A DNA stretch of 64,000 nt from Gemmobacter nectariphilus DSM 15620 (GTDB taxonomy: Bacteria; Pseudomonadota; Alphaproteobacteria; Rhodobacterales; Rhodobacteraceae), in contig NZ_KE386949.1 in assembly GCF_000429765.1 (NCBI RefSeq), forward strand, positions 248,001 to 312,000, written 5' to 3'. Made by a program: the position numbers and the translations under genes. The notes beneath the pieces are model-generated. The model saw only the letters and a program-made list of their open reading frames with translations. It made no database searches and was not told where the DNA came from. Shown here piece by piece: positions 8,172 to 16,564 of this stretch (position 1 is its first letter; each line of letters begins with the position of its first letter).

Positions 8172-8643
8172 CCTTTCCGGCCGCTTCTGGCGCATCCTGC
8201 CGGTGGCGGCCGACCCGCTGTCCCCCGCCCCTTCACCCGAGGGGCGGTTCCACCATTCCGCCCAGCGGGCGCTTTACTGCTCGCCCACCGCTCAGGCCGC
8301 AGGCCACGCCGTCGCCCCCTACCTGCGGCCCGGCGATTTGCGGCTGGCCGTGCCGCTGCGGCTGACCGGCGCCCGCATCGCCGATCTGCGCGATCCCGCG
8401 ACGCTGGCCGCGCTTGGCCTGCAAGGGCACGAAACCGCCGTGCCATGGCTGCCCGAACGCGCGGCCGGCCAACCCGCCACCACATGGCGCGCTTCGGATG
8501 CGGCGCGGGCGGCAGGCGCCTGCGGCATGATCTACACCGCCCGCAGCGCCCCGGATCGCTGGCATCTGGTGCTGTTTCGCTGGAACACCGCCAGTGGCGC
8601 ACAACTTGCGCCAGACGGCCCCGCCCTGCCCCACCCACACTGA
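8143..8643 (+). CDS. RES-domain protein without an adjacent antitoxin
   Basis: The 166-residue frame resembles the RES domain: [11 protein letters not shown], then [16 protein letters not shown] (residues 33-48) and a C-terminal [21 protein letters not shown] proteins with intact sites are NAD+ phosphorylases or ADP-ribosylating toxins, usually preceded by a Xre/MbcA-type antitoxin gene. Here R17, R35 and Y45 fit the expected positions, but the region that normally carries the conserved Glu reads [11 protein letters not shown] and has none. No antitoxin gene is adjacent; trxB is upstream. The start overlaps trxB, and TTG at 8140 is an alternative. I read it as a RES-fold protein of doubtful toxin activity. 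Confidence 0.6.
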   Translation: MPNASWPVTDLSGRFWRILPVAADPLSPAPSPEGRFHHSAQRALYCSPTAQAAGHAVAPYLRPGDLRLAVPLRLTGARIADLRDPATLAALGLQGHETAVPWLPERAAGQPATTWRASDAARAAGACGMIYTARSAPDRWHLVLFRWNTASGAQLAPDGPALPHPH

Positions 8644-8702
8644 CCCCTTGCCTTGTGCCGCCGCATCGGCTGTGCTGCCCGCACCCGACGAAAGGCACCG
8701 CC

Positions 8703-9455
8703 ATGGCCCCCCTCTACGCCCGCAAGGCCCTGCTGGGCCTGCTGACCCCGCAAGCCAACACCACCGCCGAGGCGGAAATCGCGCTGCTCCTGCCGCCCGG
8801 CCACGGCCTGATCACCGCCCGCCTGACCAGCGATTGCCCGAAAGTCGAAGATCGGCTGACCGACTACTTCGCCCGGATCGCGCCGACCGCCGCGCAATTC
8901 GCCAATGCACCGCTCACGGCCATCGGCTTTGCCTGCACCGGCGCCTCCTATCTGGTGGGCGCCGCGGCCGAGGCACAGGCGCTTGCCGCGCGGCAGGGCG
9001 TGCCAGTCATCACTGCAGGACAGGCCATCGCCTCGGCCCTGCGGGCGCTTGACGCCAAAACCATCGCCATCGCCTCGCCCTATGGCCCCGCCCTGACCGC
9101 CAGCGCCGCGACCTACTGGACCGATCAGGGCTTCACCATCACCCGTATCGAGACGATCCCCGAAGATCGCGGCGCCTTCCACCCGATCTATGCCCATGCT
9201 GCCGACAAGGCCGAAACCGCGACCCGGCGCCTGCTCGACGATCCCGCAGGCGCAAACGCCATCGTCCTGCTGGGCACCGGACTGCCCACGCTGCCCACCC
9301 TCGCAAGGCACGCAGACAGCCCGCGCCCGGTCCTGTCCTCAAACCTCTGCCTTGCCTGGGCCATGACCCAGGCCGCGAGCACAAAGACCATCGACCTGCA
9401 CGACTGGCTGCGCGGCGATCACTGGCGCGCAAGACTGGCCGACACCCTCGGCTAG
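8703..9455 (+). CDS. Asp/Glu racemase / maleate isomerase-like protein
   Basis: The 250-residue protein resembles the aspartate/glutamate racemase, maleate isomerase and arylmalonate decarboxylase superfamily, with two half-domains each offering a cysteine. The candidates are GFACTGASYL in the first half and SSNLCLAWAM in the second. An N-terminal GLLTPQANTTAEAE loop binds carboxylates in this superfamily. The exact substrate is not decidable. The ATG at 8703 follows GAAAGGCACCGCC, an acceptable ribosome binding site; the frame is open upstream but without family resemblance. Confidence 0.75.
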   Translation: MAPLYARKALLGLLTPQANTTAEAEIALLLPPGHGLITARLTSDCPKVEDRLTDYFARIAPTAAQFANAPLTAIGFACTGASYLVGAAAEAQALAARQGVPVITAGQAIASALRALDAKTIAIASPYGPALTASAATYWTDQGFTITRIETIPEDRGAFHPIYAHAADKAETATRRLLDDPAGANAIVLLGTGLPTLPTLARHADSPRPVLSSNLCLAWAMTQAASTKTIDLHDWLRGDHWRARLADTLG

Positions 9456-9459
9456 CCAC

Positions 9460-9492
9460 ATCATCTTGCACTAAATACCCCCGCCGGAGGCT
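9460..9492 (-). repeat. Recurrent 3'-end element, copy 3 (core)
   Basis: On the minus strand the core reads CCTCCGGCGGGGGTATTTAG and continues GTGCAAGATGA. It lies downstream of ecm on the ecm strand, beyond the hairpin at 9562-9580. Confidence 0.6.
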
Positions 9493-9561
9493 CCGCACGC
9501 CCCACAAGCAAACCGCCGGGCAAACGCGCCGCGCCCCCACTTTCCGCTGCAGCGCCGGTGA

Positions 9562-9580
9562 CGGGGGCTCGATGCCCCCG
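9562..9580. terminator. G/C hairpin after ecm, possibly bidirectional
   Basis: CGGGGGC-TCGAT-GCCCCCG forms a perfect 7-bp stem 15 bases after the ecm stop, between two convergent genes. No U-run follows directly, so termination efficiency is uncertain. Confidence 0.5.
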
Positions 9581-9594
9581 GCGCCGGCCGCCCC

Positions 9595-11553
9595 TCAGGC
9601 CGCCAGCGGCGCCTTGTCCACCAGCGCGACGATATCCATCATGATGCGGTTCAGCTCGAAGTCCTTGGGCGTATAGACCGCCGCCACCCCCATCGCGCGC
9701 AGCCGCTCGGCATCTTCCTCGGGGATGATGCCGCCGACGACGACCGGCACATCGGACAGACCCGCCGCCTTCATCCGCCCCATCAGATCCTCGATCAGCG
9801 GCAGATGGCTGCCCGACAGGATCGACAGGCCGACGACATGCGCGCCCTCGGCCTCGGCCGCAGCGACAATCTCGGCCGGCGTCAGGCGGATGCCTTCATA
9901 GGTGATGTCCATCCCGCAATCGCGCGCCCGTGCGGCGATCTGCTCGGCGCCGTTGGAATGGCCGTCCAGCCCCGGCTTGCCCACCAGGAACTTCAGCCGC
10001 CGCCCAAGGCGCGAGGACACCGCATCCACCGCCTCGCGGATCGGCTCCAGCCCTTCGGTGCGGTTCGACACGGCGCGCGACACGCCCGTCGGCCCGCGAT
10101 ACAGGCCAAAGACCGACCGCACCGTCTCGCCCCATTCGCCAGTGGTGGCGCCTGCCTTGGCCGCGGCAATCGAGGCCGGCATGACATTCGCCCCCGATTG
10201 CGCATCGGCCCGCAGCCGCGCCAGCGCGGCCTGAACCGCCGCCTCGTCGCGGCTGGCACGCCAGGCCTGCAGCCGGGCGATCTGGTCGGCCTCGGCCGCC
10301 TTGTCCACCACCATGATCGCGCCATTTCCGGCGGTCAGCGGGCTGGGCTCGGTCGTGGTAAAGCGGTTGACGCCCACCACCACCGTCTCTCCGGCCTCGA
10401 TGCGGGCAATCCGGTCGGCATTCGCCTCGACCAGACGCGATTTCATATAGTCGATCGCCTCGATCGCCCCGCCCATCGCGTCGATCTGCGCCAGCTCGGC
10501 CCGTGCGCCGTCCTTCAGCGCGGCCACCTTGGCATCAATCGCCGGGTTGCCGTCGAACAGATCGCCATATTCCAGCAAGTCGGTCTCATAGGCCAGGATC
10601 TGCTGCATCCGCAGCGACCACTGCTGATCCCACGGACGCGGCAGGCCCAAGGCCTCGTTCCAGGCGGGCAGCTGCACCGCCCGCGCCCGCGCCTTTTTCG
10701 ACAGCGTCACCGCCAGCATTTCCAGCAAGATCCGGTAGACGTTGTTTTCCGGCTGCGGCTCGGTCAGGCCCAGGCTGTTCACCTGCACGCCATACCGGAA
10801 GCGGCGGTATTTCGCATCCTGCACGCCATAGCGTTCCAGGCAGATTTCATCCCACAGATCGACAAAGGCGCGCATCTTGCACATCTCGGTCACGAACCGG
10901 ATGCCCGCGTTCACAAAGAACGAGATGCGCCCCACCATGTCGGGGAAATCCTCGGGCGCGACCTTGCCTTGCAGATCGTCCAGCACCGCCTGCGCCGTGG
11001 CCAGCGCAAAGGCCAGTTCCTGTTCCGGCGTCGCCCCGGCCTCTTGCAGGTGATAGGAACACACGTTCATCGGGTTCCATTTCGGAAGATGCTCGCGCGT
11101 ATAGGCGGCAACATCGGTGATCATCCGCAAGGACGGGCGCGGCGGGCAGATATAGGTGCCGCGCGACAGATATTCCTTGATGATGTCGTTCTGCACCGTG
11201 CCTTGCAGCTTGCTGACATCGGCACCCTGTTCTTCGGCGACCGCGATATACAGCGACAACAGCCACGGCGCCGTGGCGTTGATCGTCATCGAGGTGTTCA
11301 TCTGCTCCAGCGGGATCTGGTCGAACAGCGCGCGCATGTCGCCGATATGGCAGACCGGCACGCCCACCTTGCCCACCTCGCCGCGGCTCAGTTCGTGATC
11401 GCTGTCATAGCCCGTCTGGGTCGGCAGATCGAAGGCGACCGACAGGCCGGTCTGCCCCTTGGACAGGTTGGTGCGGTAAAGTTCGTTCGACGCCGCTGCC
11501 GTGGAATGGCCGGCATAGGTGCGGAACAGCCAGGGCTTTTCCTTCTGGGTCAT
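9595..11553 (-). CDS. ecm: Ethylmalonyl-CoA mutase (B12-dependent)
   Basis: The 652-residue protein has an N-terminal acyl-CoA mutase barrel (KPWLFRTYAGHSTAAASNELY, with TGLSVAFDLPTQTGYDSDH) and a C-terminal cobalamin domain with GKPGLDGHSNGAEQ. The latter supplies the DxHxxG histidine that ligates B12. The ethylmalonyl-CoA pathway converts ethylmalonyl-CoA to methylsuccinyl-CoA at this step. The call over methylmalonyl-CoA mutase rests on length, on the N-terminus, which fits the Ecm clade as I know it, and on ccr 2 kb away. The ATG at 11551-11553 gives the family start; upstream in-frame residues look like leader. Confidence 0.93.
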   Translation of the reverse strand: MTQKEKPWLFRTYAGHSTAAASNELYRTNLSKGQTGLSVAFDLPTQTGYDSDHELSRGEVGKVGVPVCHIGDMRALFDQIPLEQMNTSMTINATAPWLLSLYIAVAEEQGADVSKLQGTVQNDIIKEYLSRGTYICPPRPSLRMITDVAAYTREHLPKWNPMNVCSYHLQEAGATPEQELAFALATAQAVLDDLQGKVAPEDFPDMVGRISFFVNAGIRFVTEMCKMRAFVDLWDEICLERYGVQDAKYRRFRYGVQVNSLGLTEPQPENNVYRILLEMLAVTLSKKARARAVQLPAWNEALGLPRPWDQQWSLRMQQILAYETDLLEYGDLFDGNPAIDAKVAALKDGARAELAQIDAMGGAIEAIDYMKSRLVEANADRIARIEAGETVVVGVNRFTTTEPSPLTAGNGAIMVVDKAAEADQIARLQAWRASRDEAAVQAALARLRADAQSGANVMPASIAAAKAGATTGEWGETVRSVFGLYRGPTGVSRAVSNRTEGLEPIREAVDAVSSRLGRRLKFLVGKPGLDGHSNGAEQIAARARDCGMDITYEGIRLTPAEIVAAAEAEGAHVVGLSILSGSHLPLIEDLMGRMKAAGLSDVPVVVGGIIPEEDAERLRAMGVAAVYTPKDFELNRIMMDIVALVDKAPLAA

Positions 11554-11622
11554 GGCAGTGCCTCCGTGCAAGCGCAGCGCAACATTCTTGCCGAACGGAT
11601 GGCGCAGGCGCAAGATCATGTC

Positions 11623-11697
11623 AAGTCAGATTCGCCGCAATGCGGCACCCGGCGCCATCCGCCCGCTATGCAAGATCGCACGATTGTGATCTGACTT
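11623..11697. promoter_or_regulatory. Widely spaced inverted repeat upstream of ecm
   Basis: AAGTCAGAT (11623-11631) and its exact complement ATCTGACTT (11689-11697) are 57 bases apart, between divergent ecm and a secreted-protein gene. CAAGATC also occurs twice in direct orientation, at 11611-11617 and 11671-11677. The arms could be two operator half-sites. Confidence 0.4.
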
Positions 11698-11746
11698 CAC
11701 CTGCAGCGCACTGGCCGCGCTGCATCATTTTCAATCGGGTGATACC

Positions 11747-12076
11747 ATGGGCTTCAGACCCACCGCTTTGCTTCTGTGTTCGGCAATCGTCACGAGTTTT
11801 GCGTTTCCCGCAGCGGCGCTTGATCGCCGGGTCAAGATCGTCAACCGCACCGGATTTACCATCGTCGAGTTCTACGGGTCCAACAAGGGCACCGACTCGT
11901 GGGAAGAGGACATCCTGGGCCGCGGCATGTTGCCGTCAGGCGAAAGCGTGACGATCAACTTCGACGACCGTTCGGGCTATTGCGTCTATGACTTCAAGGC
12001 CGTGTTCAACGATGGCGACGTCTTGATCCGCCGCGGTGTGAACGTGTGTGAACTGGGCACATTCACCTACGAATGA
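11747..12076 (+). CDS. Secreted protein of unknown function
   Basis: The 109-residue product has a Sec signal peptide (hydrophobic residues about 5-23, ending AAALD). The compact mature domain contains RVKIVNRTGFTIVEFYGSN, a central acidic stretch and two cysteines (GYCVYDF and NVCELG), which suggests a small beta-sandwich with a disulfide. I recognise the general type, periplasmic proteins with an opening beta hairpin, but not a function. Its stop overlaps an ATG at 12073 of the next frame by four bases, so the two genes are probably cotranscribed. It diverges from ecm. Confidence 0.65.
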   Translation: MGFRPTALLLCSAIVTSFAFPAAALDRRVKIVNRTGFTIVEFYGSNKGTDSWEEDILGRGMLPSGESVTINFDDRSGYCVYDFKAVFNDGDVLIRRGVNVCELGTFTYE

Positions 12077-12138
12077 CCGCCGCGCGGCCGGTGCGCGGGC
12101 AGTTGACCCGCGTGCCGGTTTGCCGCGACAGTGCCCAC

Positions 12139-13530
12139 ATGTTCGGCACTGTGGAAATCCCTCTCTGGTTGCTGGTGCTGATCCTGGCCTTTGCCGCGGT
12201 CACCTTTGCCTCGCACTTCCTGTTCCCCTCGGTGCGCTGGTTCTTTCGCCGCCGGATGGAACGGGCGGTGGCTGAACTGAACCGCCGCCTGCACCGCCCC
12301 ATCGAGCCGTTCAAGCTGCTCGAACGCCACGACCGCATCCAGCAGATCGTCTATGATCCGCAGGTGCTGGCGGCCACGCTGGACCATGCCCGCGCAACCG
12401 GCGTGCCGCGCAACGTGGCCTTTGAAACCGCGCGGCGCTATGCGCGCGAGATCGTCCCCGGCTTTTCCGCCAGCGTCTATTTCGGCTTTTCGGTGCGGGC
12501 CGCCCGCTGGCTGTCGCAACTGCTCTACCGTGTTCAGGTGGTCTCGCCCGACGAGACGGAATTGCGCCGGGTCGCCCCCGAGGCCACGGTGATCTTCGTG
12601 ATGAACCATCGCAGCAACATGGATTATGTGCTGGTGACCTGGCTGGTCTCCAGCCGGATGACCTTGTCCTATGCGGTGGGCGAATGGGCGCGGGTCTGGC
12701 CGCTGTCGTGGCTGATCCGGTCGATGGGCGCCTATTTCATTCGGCGTCAGACGCCAAATCCGCTCTATCGCAAGGTGCTGGAACGTTATGTCCAGACCGC
12801 AACCGCCGAAGGCGTCGCCCAGGCGATCTTTCCCGAGGGCCGGCTGTCGCTGACCGGCCGCACGGGCGCGCCGCGCCTGGGCTTGCTCAGCTACATCCTG
12901 GCCGAGGCGAAACAGCGTCAGCGGCCCGTGGTCTTTGTCCCGGTGGGTCTGGGCTATGACCGCGTGCTGGAAGACAAGCTGCTGGTCGCGGCCGGCGAAA
13001 CCGGCGTGCGCCGGTTCCGGGCGCGGCTGGCGCTGATCATGCTGAATGTCGCGCGCATGTTGTGGCGCCGGCTCTGGGGGCGCTGGCAGGGGTTTGGCGG
13101 CGCGGCGGTCAGCTTTGGCCACCCGATCCCGCTGGACCGGCTGCTGGCCGAGGATCCGGCCTTGACCCCCGAGGCGCTGGGGGATCGGCTGATGCAGGAC
13201 GTGCAGCGCGTCATTCCGGTTCTGCCGGTGCCGCTGGTCGCCGCGGCCCTGATCGCGGCAGGCGGCCCGGTCTCGCGCAGCGCGCTTGCGCAAGCCGCGC
13301 AAGCCCTGGGCGCCAGGCTGCGCGCGGCGGGCGCTGTCATGGCCGCCGACGACGGGGGCGGCCTTGAGGCCGCGGTGCAATCGCTGATCGATCGTGGCAT
13401 GATCCTTGTGGATGGCGACCGGCTGAGGGTTGGCGATGCCGCGCTTCTGGGCTTTCAGGCCGCGCCGGTGCAGCAAATGCAGGATGCAGCTGCGGCGAAA
13501 CCGCCACAGGGCGAAACGGCGGGGACATAA
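12139..13530 (+). CDS. Acyltransferase of the PlsC/PlsB superfamily (lysophosphatidate acyltransferase-like)
   Basis: The 463-residue protein has one N-terminal membrane segment (residues about 8-28) and the acyltransferase core: NHRSNMD at 156-162 (the HX4D motif) and FPEGRLSLTG near 230-240. It is longer than a typical PlsC (about 240) and has about 150 extra C-terminal residues of unknown role. Such enzymes acylate glycerol-phosphate intermediates in phospholipid synthesis. I chose the ATG at 12139 because it begins just before the membrane anchor; an ATG at 12073 overlapping the previous stop is the alternative. It stands between ecm and ccr. Confidence 0.85.
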   Translation: MFGTVEIPLWLLVLILAFAAVTFASHFLFPSVRWFFRRRMERAVAELNRRLHRPIEPFKLLERHDRIQQIVYDPQVLAATLDHARATGVPRNVAFETARRYAREIVPGFSASVYFGFSVRAARWLSQLLYRVQVVSPDETELRRVAPEATVIFVMNHRSNMDYVLVTWLVSSRMTLSYAVGEWARVWPLSWLIRSMGAYFIRRQTPNPLYRKVLERYVQTATAEGVAQAIFPEGRLSLTGRTGAPRLGLLSYILAEAKQRQRPVVFVPVGLGYDRVLEDKLLVAAGETGVRRFRARLALIMLNVARMLWRRLWGRWQGFGGAAVSFGHPIPLDRLLAEDPALTPEALGDRLMQDVQRVIPVLPVPLVAAALIAAGGPVSRSALAQAAQALGARLRAAGAVMAADDGGGLEAAVQSLIDRGMILVDGDRLRVGDAALLGFQAAPVQQMQDAAAAKPPQGETAGT

Positions 13531-13548
13531 AATTACAATTCACGCACT

Positions 13549-13562
13549 ATTGCTGTTGCAAT
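13549..13562. promoter_or_regulatory. Short dyad upstream of ccr
   Basis: ATTGC-TGTT-GCAAT is a perfect 5-bp inverted repeat in an AT-rich patch about 90 bases before ccr. It is short enough to occur by chance. Confidence 0.2.
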
Positions 13563-13651
13563 GTTGCGCGGCCGTTTTTATCCAAGGCGCATGACGCCGG
13601 CCGATTCTGCGGCGCGGCACGGATATGCAGGAACCCGCCAAGGAGGCACCC

Positions 13652-14944
13652 ATGGCTCTGGACACGAATCCCGACATCATCGCCTACCACGCCCCCAAGA
13701 AAGACCTTTACGAAATCGGCGAGATGCCGCCGCTCGGCCATGTCCCGGCCAAGATGTATGCCTGGTCGATCCGCCGCGAGCGTCATGGCGAACCCGACAC
13801 CGCCATGCAGGTCGAGGTGGTGGACACCTGGAAGCTGGACAGCCACGAGGTGCTGGTTCTGGTGATGGCCGCGGGCGTGAACTACAACGGCGTCTGGGCC
13901 GCGCTTGGCGTGCCGATCAGCCCGTTCGATGGCCACAAGCAGCCCTATCACATCGCCGGCTCGGATGCCTCGGGCATCGTCTGGGCCGTGGGCGACAAGG
14001 TCAAGCGCTGGAAGGTGGGCGACGAAGTGGTCGTGCACTGCAACCAGGACGATGGCGACGACGAGGAATGCAACGGCGGCGATCCGATGTTCTCGCCCAG
14101 CCAGCGCATCTGGGGCTATGAGACCCCCGATGGATCCTTTGCCCAGTTCACCCGCGTCCAGGCCCAGCAGCTGATGCCGCGCCCCAAGCACCTGACCTGG
14201 GAAGAATCGGCCTGCTACACCCTGACCCTGGCGACCGCCTACCGGATGCTGTTCGGCCATGCCCCGCATGATCTGCAGCCGGGCCAGAACGTGCTGGTCT
14301 GGGGCGCCTCGGGCGGCCTTGGCTCGTTCGCGATCCAGCTGATCAACGCGGCCGGCGCCAATGCGATCGGCGTGATCTCGGACGAAAGCAAGCGCGACTT
14401 CGTGATGGGTCTGGGCGCCAAGGGCGTCATCAACCGCAACGATTTCAAGTGCTGGGGCCAGCTGCCCACCGTGAACAGCGAGGAATACAACACCTGGCTG
14501 AAAGAGGCGCGCAAGTTCGGCAAGGCGATCTGGGACATCACCGGCAAGGGCGTCAGCGTCGACATGGTGTTCGAGCATCCCGGCGAGGCGACCTTCCCCG
14601 TCTCGGCGCTGGTGTGCAAGAAGGGCGGCATGGTGGTGATCTGTGCAGGCACTTCGGGCTTCAACTGCACCTTTGACGTGCGCTACATGTGGATGCACCA
14701 GAAGCGTCTGCAGGGCAGCCACTTTGCGCATCTCAAGCAGGCCTCGGCCGCGAACAAGCTGATGATCGAGCGCCGCATCGACCCCTGCATGTCCGAGGTC
14801 TTCCCCTGGGCGGACATTCCGGCCGCGCACATGTTGATGCGCCGGAACCAGCACAAGCCGGGCAACATGGCCGTGCTGGTGCAGGCCCCGCGCACCGGCC
14901 TGCGCACGTTCGAGGACACGCTGGAAGCCAGCCGCGAGATGTAA
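13652..14944 (+). CDS. ccr: Crotonyl-CoA carboxylase/reductase
   Basis: The 430-residue protein is a zinc-free medium-chain dehydrogenase/reductase with the nucleotide-binding loop VLVWGASGGLGSFAIQL and the family-typical VVVHCNQDDGDDEE and IWGYETPDGSFAQF segments. It carries out NADPH-dependent reductive carboxylation of crotonyl-CoA to ethylmalonyl-CoA, the defining step of the ethylmalonyl-CoA pathway. AAGGAGG at 13640-13646 decides for the ATG at 13652. ecm lies 2 kb upstream on the other strand. A copy of the recurrent 3'-end element follows the stop. Confidence 0.96.
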   Translation: MALDTNPDIIAYHAPKKDLYEIGEMPPLGHVPAKMYAWSIRRERHGEPDTAMQVEVVDTWKLDSHEVLVLVMAAGVNYNGVWAALGVPISPFDGHKQPYHIAGSDASGIVWAVGDKVKRWKVGDEVVVHCNQDDGDDEECNGGDPMFSPSQRIWGYETPDGSFAQFTRVQAQQLMPRPKHLTWEESACYTLTLATAYRMLFGHAPHDLQPGQNVLVWGASGGLGSFAIQLINAAGANAIGVISDESKRDFVMGLGAKGVINRNDFKCWGQLPTVNSEEYNTWLKEARKFGKAIWDITGKGVSVDMVFEHPGEATFPVSALVCKKGGMVVICAGTSGFNCTFDVRYMWMHQKRLQGSHFAHLKQASAANKLMIERRIDPCMSEVFPWADIPAAHMLMRRNQHKPGNMAVLVQAPRTGLRTFEDTLEASREM

Positions 14945-14956
14945 GCCCCCGGCGTC

Positions 14957-15006
14957 GGAGCGGGGGCCAGCCCCCGCACCCCCGGGGTATTTATGGCAAG
15001 ATGAAG
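14957..15006 (+). repeat. Recurrent 3'-end element, copy 4
   Basis: CGGGGG-CCAG-CCCCCG forms a hairpin 16 bases after the ccr stop. It is followed by the core CCCCCGGGGTATTTATGGCA and AGATGAAG. The orientation is that of ccr. Confidence 0.75.
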
Positions 15007-15089
15007 CGGCCGGGCGGGATCCTTGCAGGGGTTCCGCTCGGCCCGGCTGCGTGCGATAAGCGCCGCAATTCCGAGGCAGGAGCCGCCAA

Positions 15090-15968
15090 GTGACCCGCAT
15101 CATCCGTGAACTGGCCGAGATTTCGGACCGCTATGACGTGCTGTTCTGCGACCTGTGGGGCTGCGTGCATGATGGCAAGCGGGCAATGCCGGCCGCTGTC
15201 GCCGCCCTGCAGGCGTTCCGGGCCAAGGGCGGCGCGGTCGTCCTGCTGACCAACGCCCCGCGCCCCAAGCCCAGCGTGATGCGCCAGATCGAAAGGCTGG
15301 GCGTGCCGGCCGATGCCTGGGATGACATCGTGACCTCGGGCGATGCGGCGCAATATGCGCTGGTCAACGGGGCGGTAGGTCGCAAGGTCTGGCACGTCGG
15401 GCCGCCCAAGGATCTGACCTTCTTTTCTGAAATGGCCCCCGATCTGCCTGCCGCCGACATCGAACTCGTGCCGCTGACCGAAGCCGAAGGCATTGTCGCC
15501 ACCGATCTGTTCGACAATCTGCATGAACAGCCCGACGAATATTACGGCCGCCTGCTGATGGCGCGCGAGGCAGGGCTTCCCATGCTGTGCGCCAATCCCG
15601 ATCTGATGGTCGATTATGGCGACAAGCGGGTCTGGTGTGCCGGGGCGCTGGCAAAGATGTACGAGGAAATGGGCGGCACGGCGCTGTATTTCGGCAAGCC
15701 GCATCCGCCGATCTACGACCTGGCCCGCCGGCGTCTGGCTGCGGCCGGGCGCGAGGTGAGCGAGGATCGCATTCTGTGCCTGGGCGACGGGATCGGCACC
15801 GATGTGGCCGGCGCGGCGGGCGAAGGGCTGGACGGGCTGTTCGTCACCGGCGGCCTTGCGGCCGAGCAGTTCGGCCCCGACGTCGAAAACCCCGATGCCG
15901 CGTTGCTGGATGCCTGGCTGGCTGCCCATGTAGCGGCGCCGAAATGGGCGATTGGCCGCTTGCGCTGA
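15090..15968 (+). CDS. HAD-superfamily class IIA hydrolase (NagD-like, TIGR01459 type)
   Basis: The 292-residue protein opens with the HAD motif I variant DLWGCVHDGK (residues 21-30), in which the usual second Asp is Trp, as in the TIGR01459 subfamily I recall (D-V-W-G). LLTNAPRPK supplies motif II, GKPHPPIYD motif III and CLGDGIGTDVAGA motif IV. A phosphatase or related hydrolase activity is likely, with unknown substrate. Translation begins at GTG 15090 after GAGGCAGGAG. It is followed 119 bases later by the MaoC gene on the same strand. Confidence 0.85.
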   Translation: MTRIIRELAEISDRYDVLFCDLWGCVHDGKRAMPAAVAALQAFRAKGGAVVLLTNAPRPKPSVMRQIERLGVPADAWDDIVTSGDAAQYALVNGAVGRKVWHVGPPKDLTFFSEMAPDLPAADIELVPLTEAEGIVATDLFDNLHEQPDEYYGRLLMAREAGLPMLCANPDLMVDYGDKRVWCAGALAKMYEEMGGTALYFGKPHPPIYDLARRRLAAAGREVSEDRILCLGDGIGTDVAGAAGEGLDGLFVTGGLAAEQFGPDVENPDAALLDAWLAAHVAAPKWAIGRLR

Positions 15969-16087
15969 AATGCTCGGCGCAACAATATTTCCGAAATCAC
16001 CGTAAATGGGTTGAAAAGTTGCGCTGCGTCGTTGTGCTGCGGCGCGGCATATGCTATGGATATGGCAGCTCCCATGAAGGAATCGCC

Positions 16088-16534
16088 ATGATGCTGGACA
16101 ACACCCCGCGCGGCACCATCTGCATCGAGGATATCGAGATCGGCATGACCCGTTCCTTGCGCAAGGTGGTCACGGATCGCGACATCGAACTGTTCGCCGA
16201 GGTTTCGACCGACCGGAACCCTGTGCATCTGGACGACGACTATGCCCGCGACACGATCTTTCAGGGCCGCATCGCCCATGGGATGCTGACTGCCGGTCTG
16301 GTCTCGGCGGTGATCGGGGAACAGCTGCCGGGCCATGGCACCGTCTATCTGGGCCAGAGCCTGAAGTTTATGGCCCCCGTGCGCCCCGGCGACATGGTCG
16401 AGGCGGCGGTCACGGTGACGGCCGTCGATCATTCGCGCCGCCGCGTGACCCTTGAAACCCGCTGCGCGGTGGGTGATACGGTTGTGCTGAAAGGCGAAGC
16501 GCTGGTTCTGGCGCCCAGCCGCAAGTTCGACTGA
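16088..16534 (+). CDS. MaoC-like (R)-specific enoyl-CoA hydratase
   Basis: The 148-residue hot-dog-fold protein has the hydratase catalytic pair D42 and H47 in STDRNPVHLDDDYA, followed by FQGRIAHGMLTAGLVSAVIG. It adds water to 2-enoyl-CoA to form (R)-3-hydroxyacyl-CoA, which can feed polyhydroxyalkanoate synthesis or the C4 branch before crotonyl-CoA. Its nearness to ccr and ecm makes a link to the ethylmalonyl-CoA pathway plausible but not proven. AAGGA at 16077-16081 favours the ATG at 16088 over the next codon, also ATG. Confidence 0.88.
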   Translation: MMLDNTPRGTICIEDIEIGMTRSLRKVVTDRDIELFAEVSTDRNPVHLDDDYARDTIFQGRIAHGMLTAGLVSAVIGEQLPGHGTVYLGQSLKFMAPVRPGDMVEAAVTVTAVDHSRRRVTLETRCAVGDTVVLKGEALVLAPSRKFD

Positions 16535-16564
16535 CCGGCGGGTTGCCCCGCCATCCGGGGGCAG

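Noticed and set aside
16032-16060. Promoter candidate TTGTGC-17-TATGGA before the MaoC gene.
   Set aside because: The -35 matches at only three positions, so it is below what I would list.
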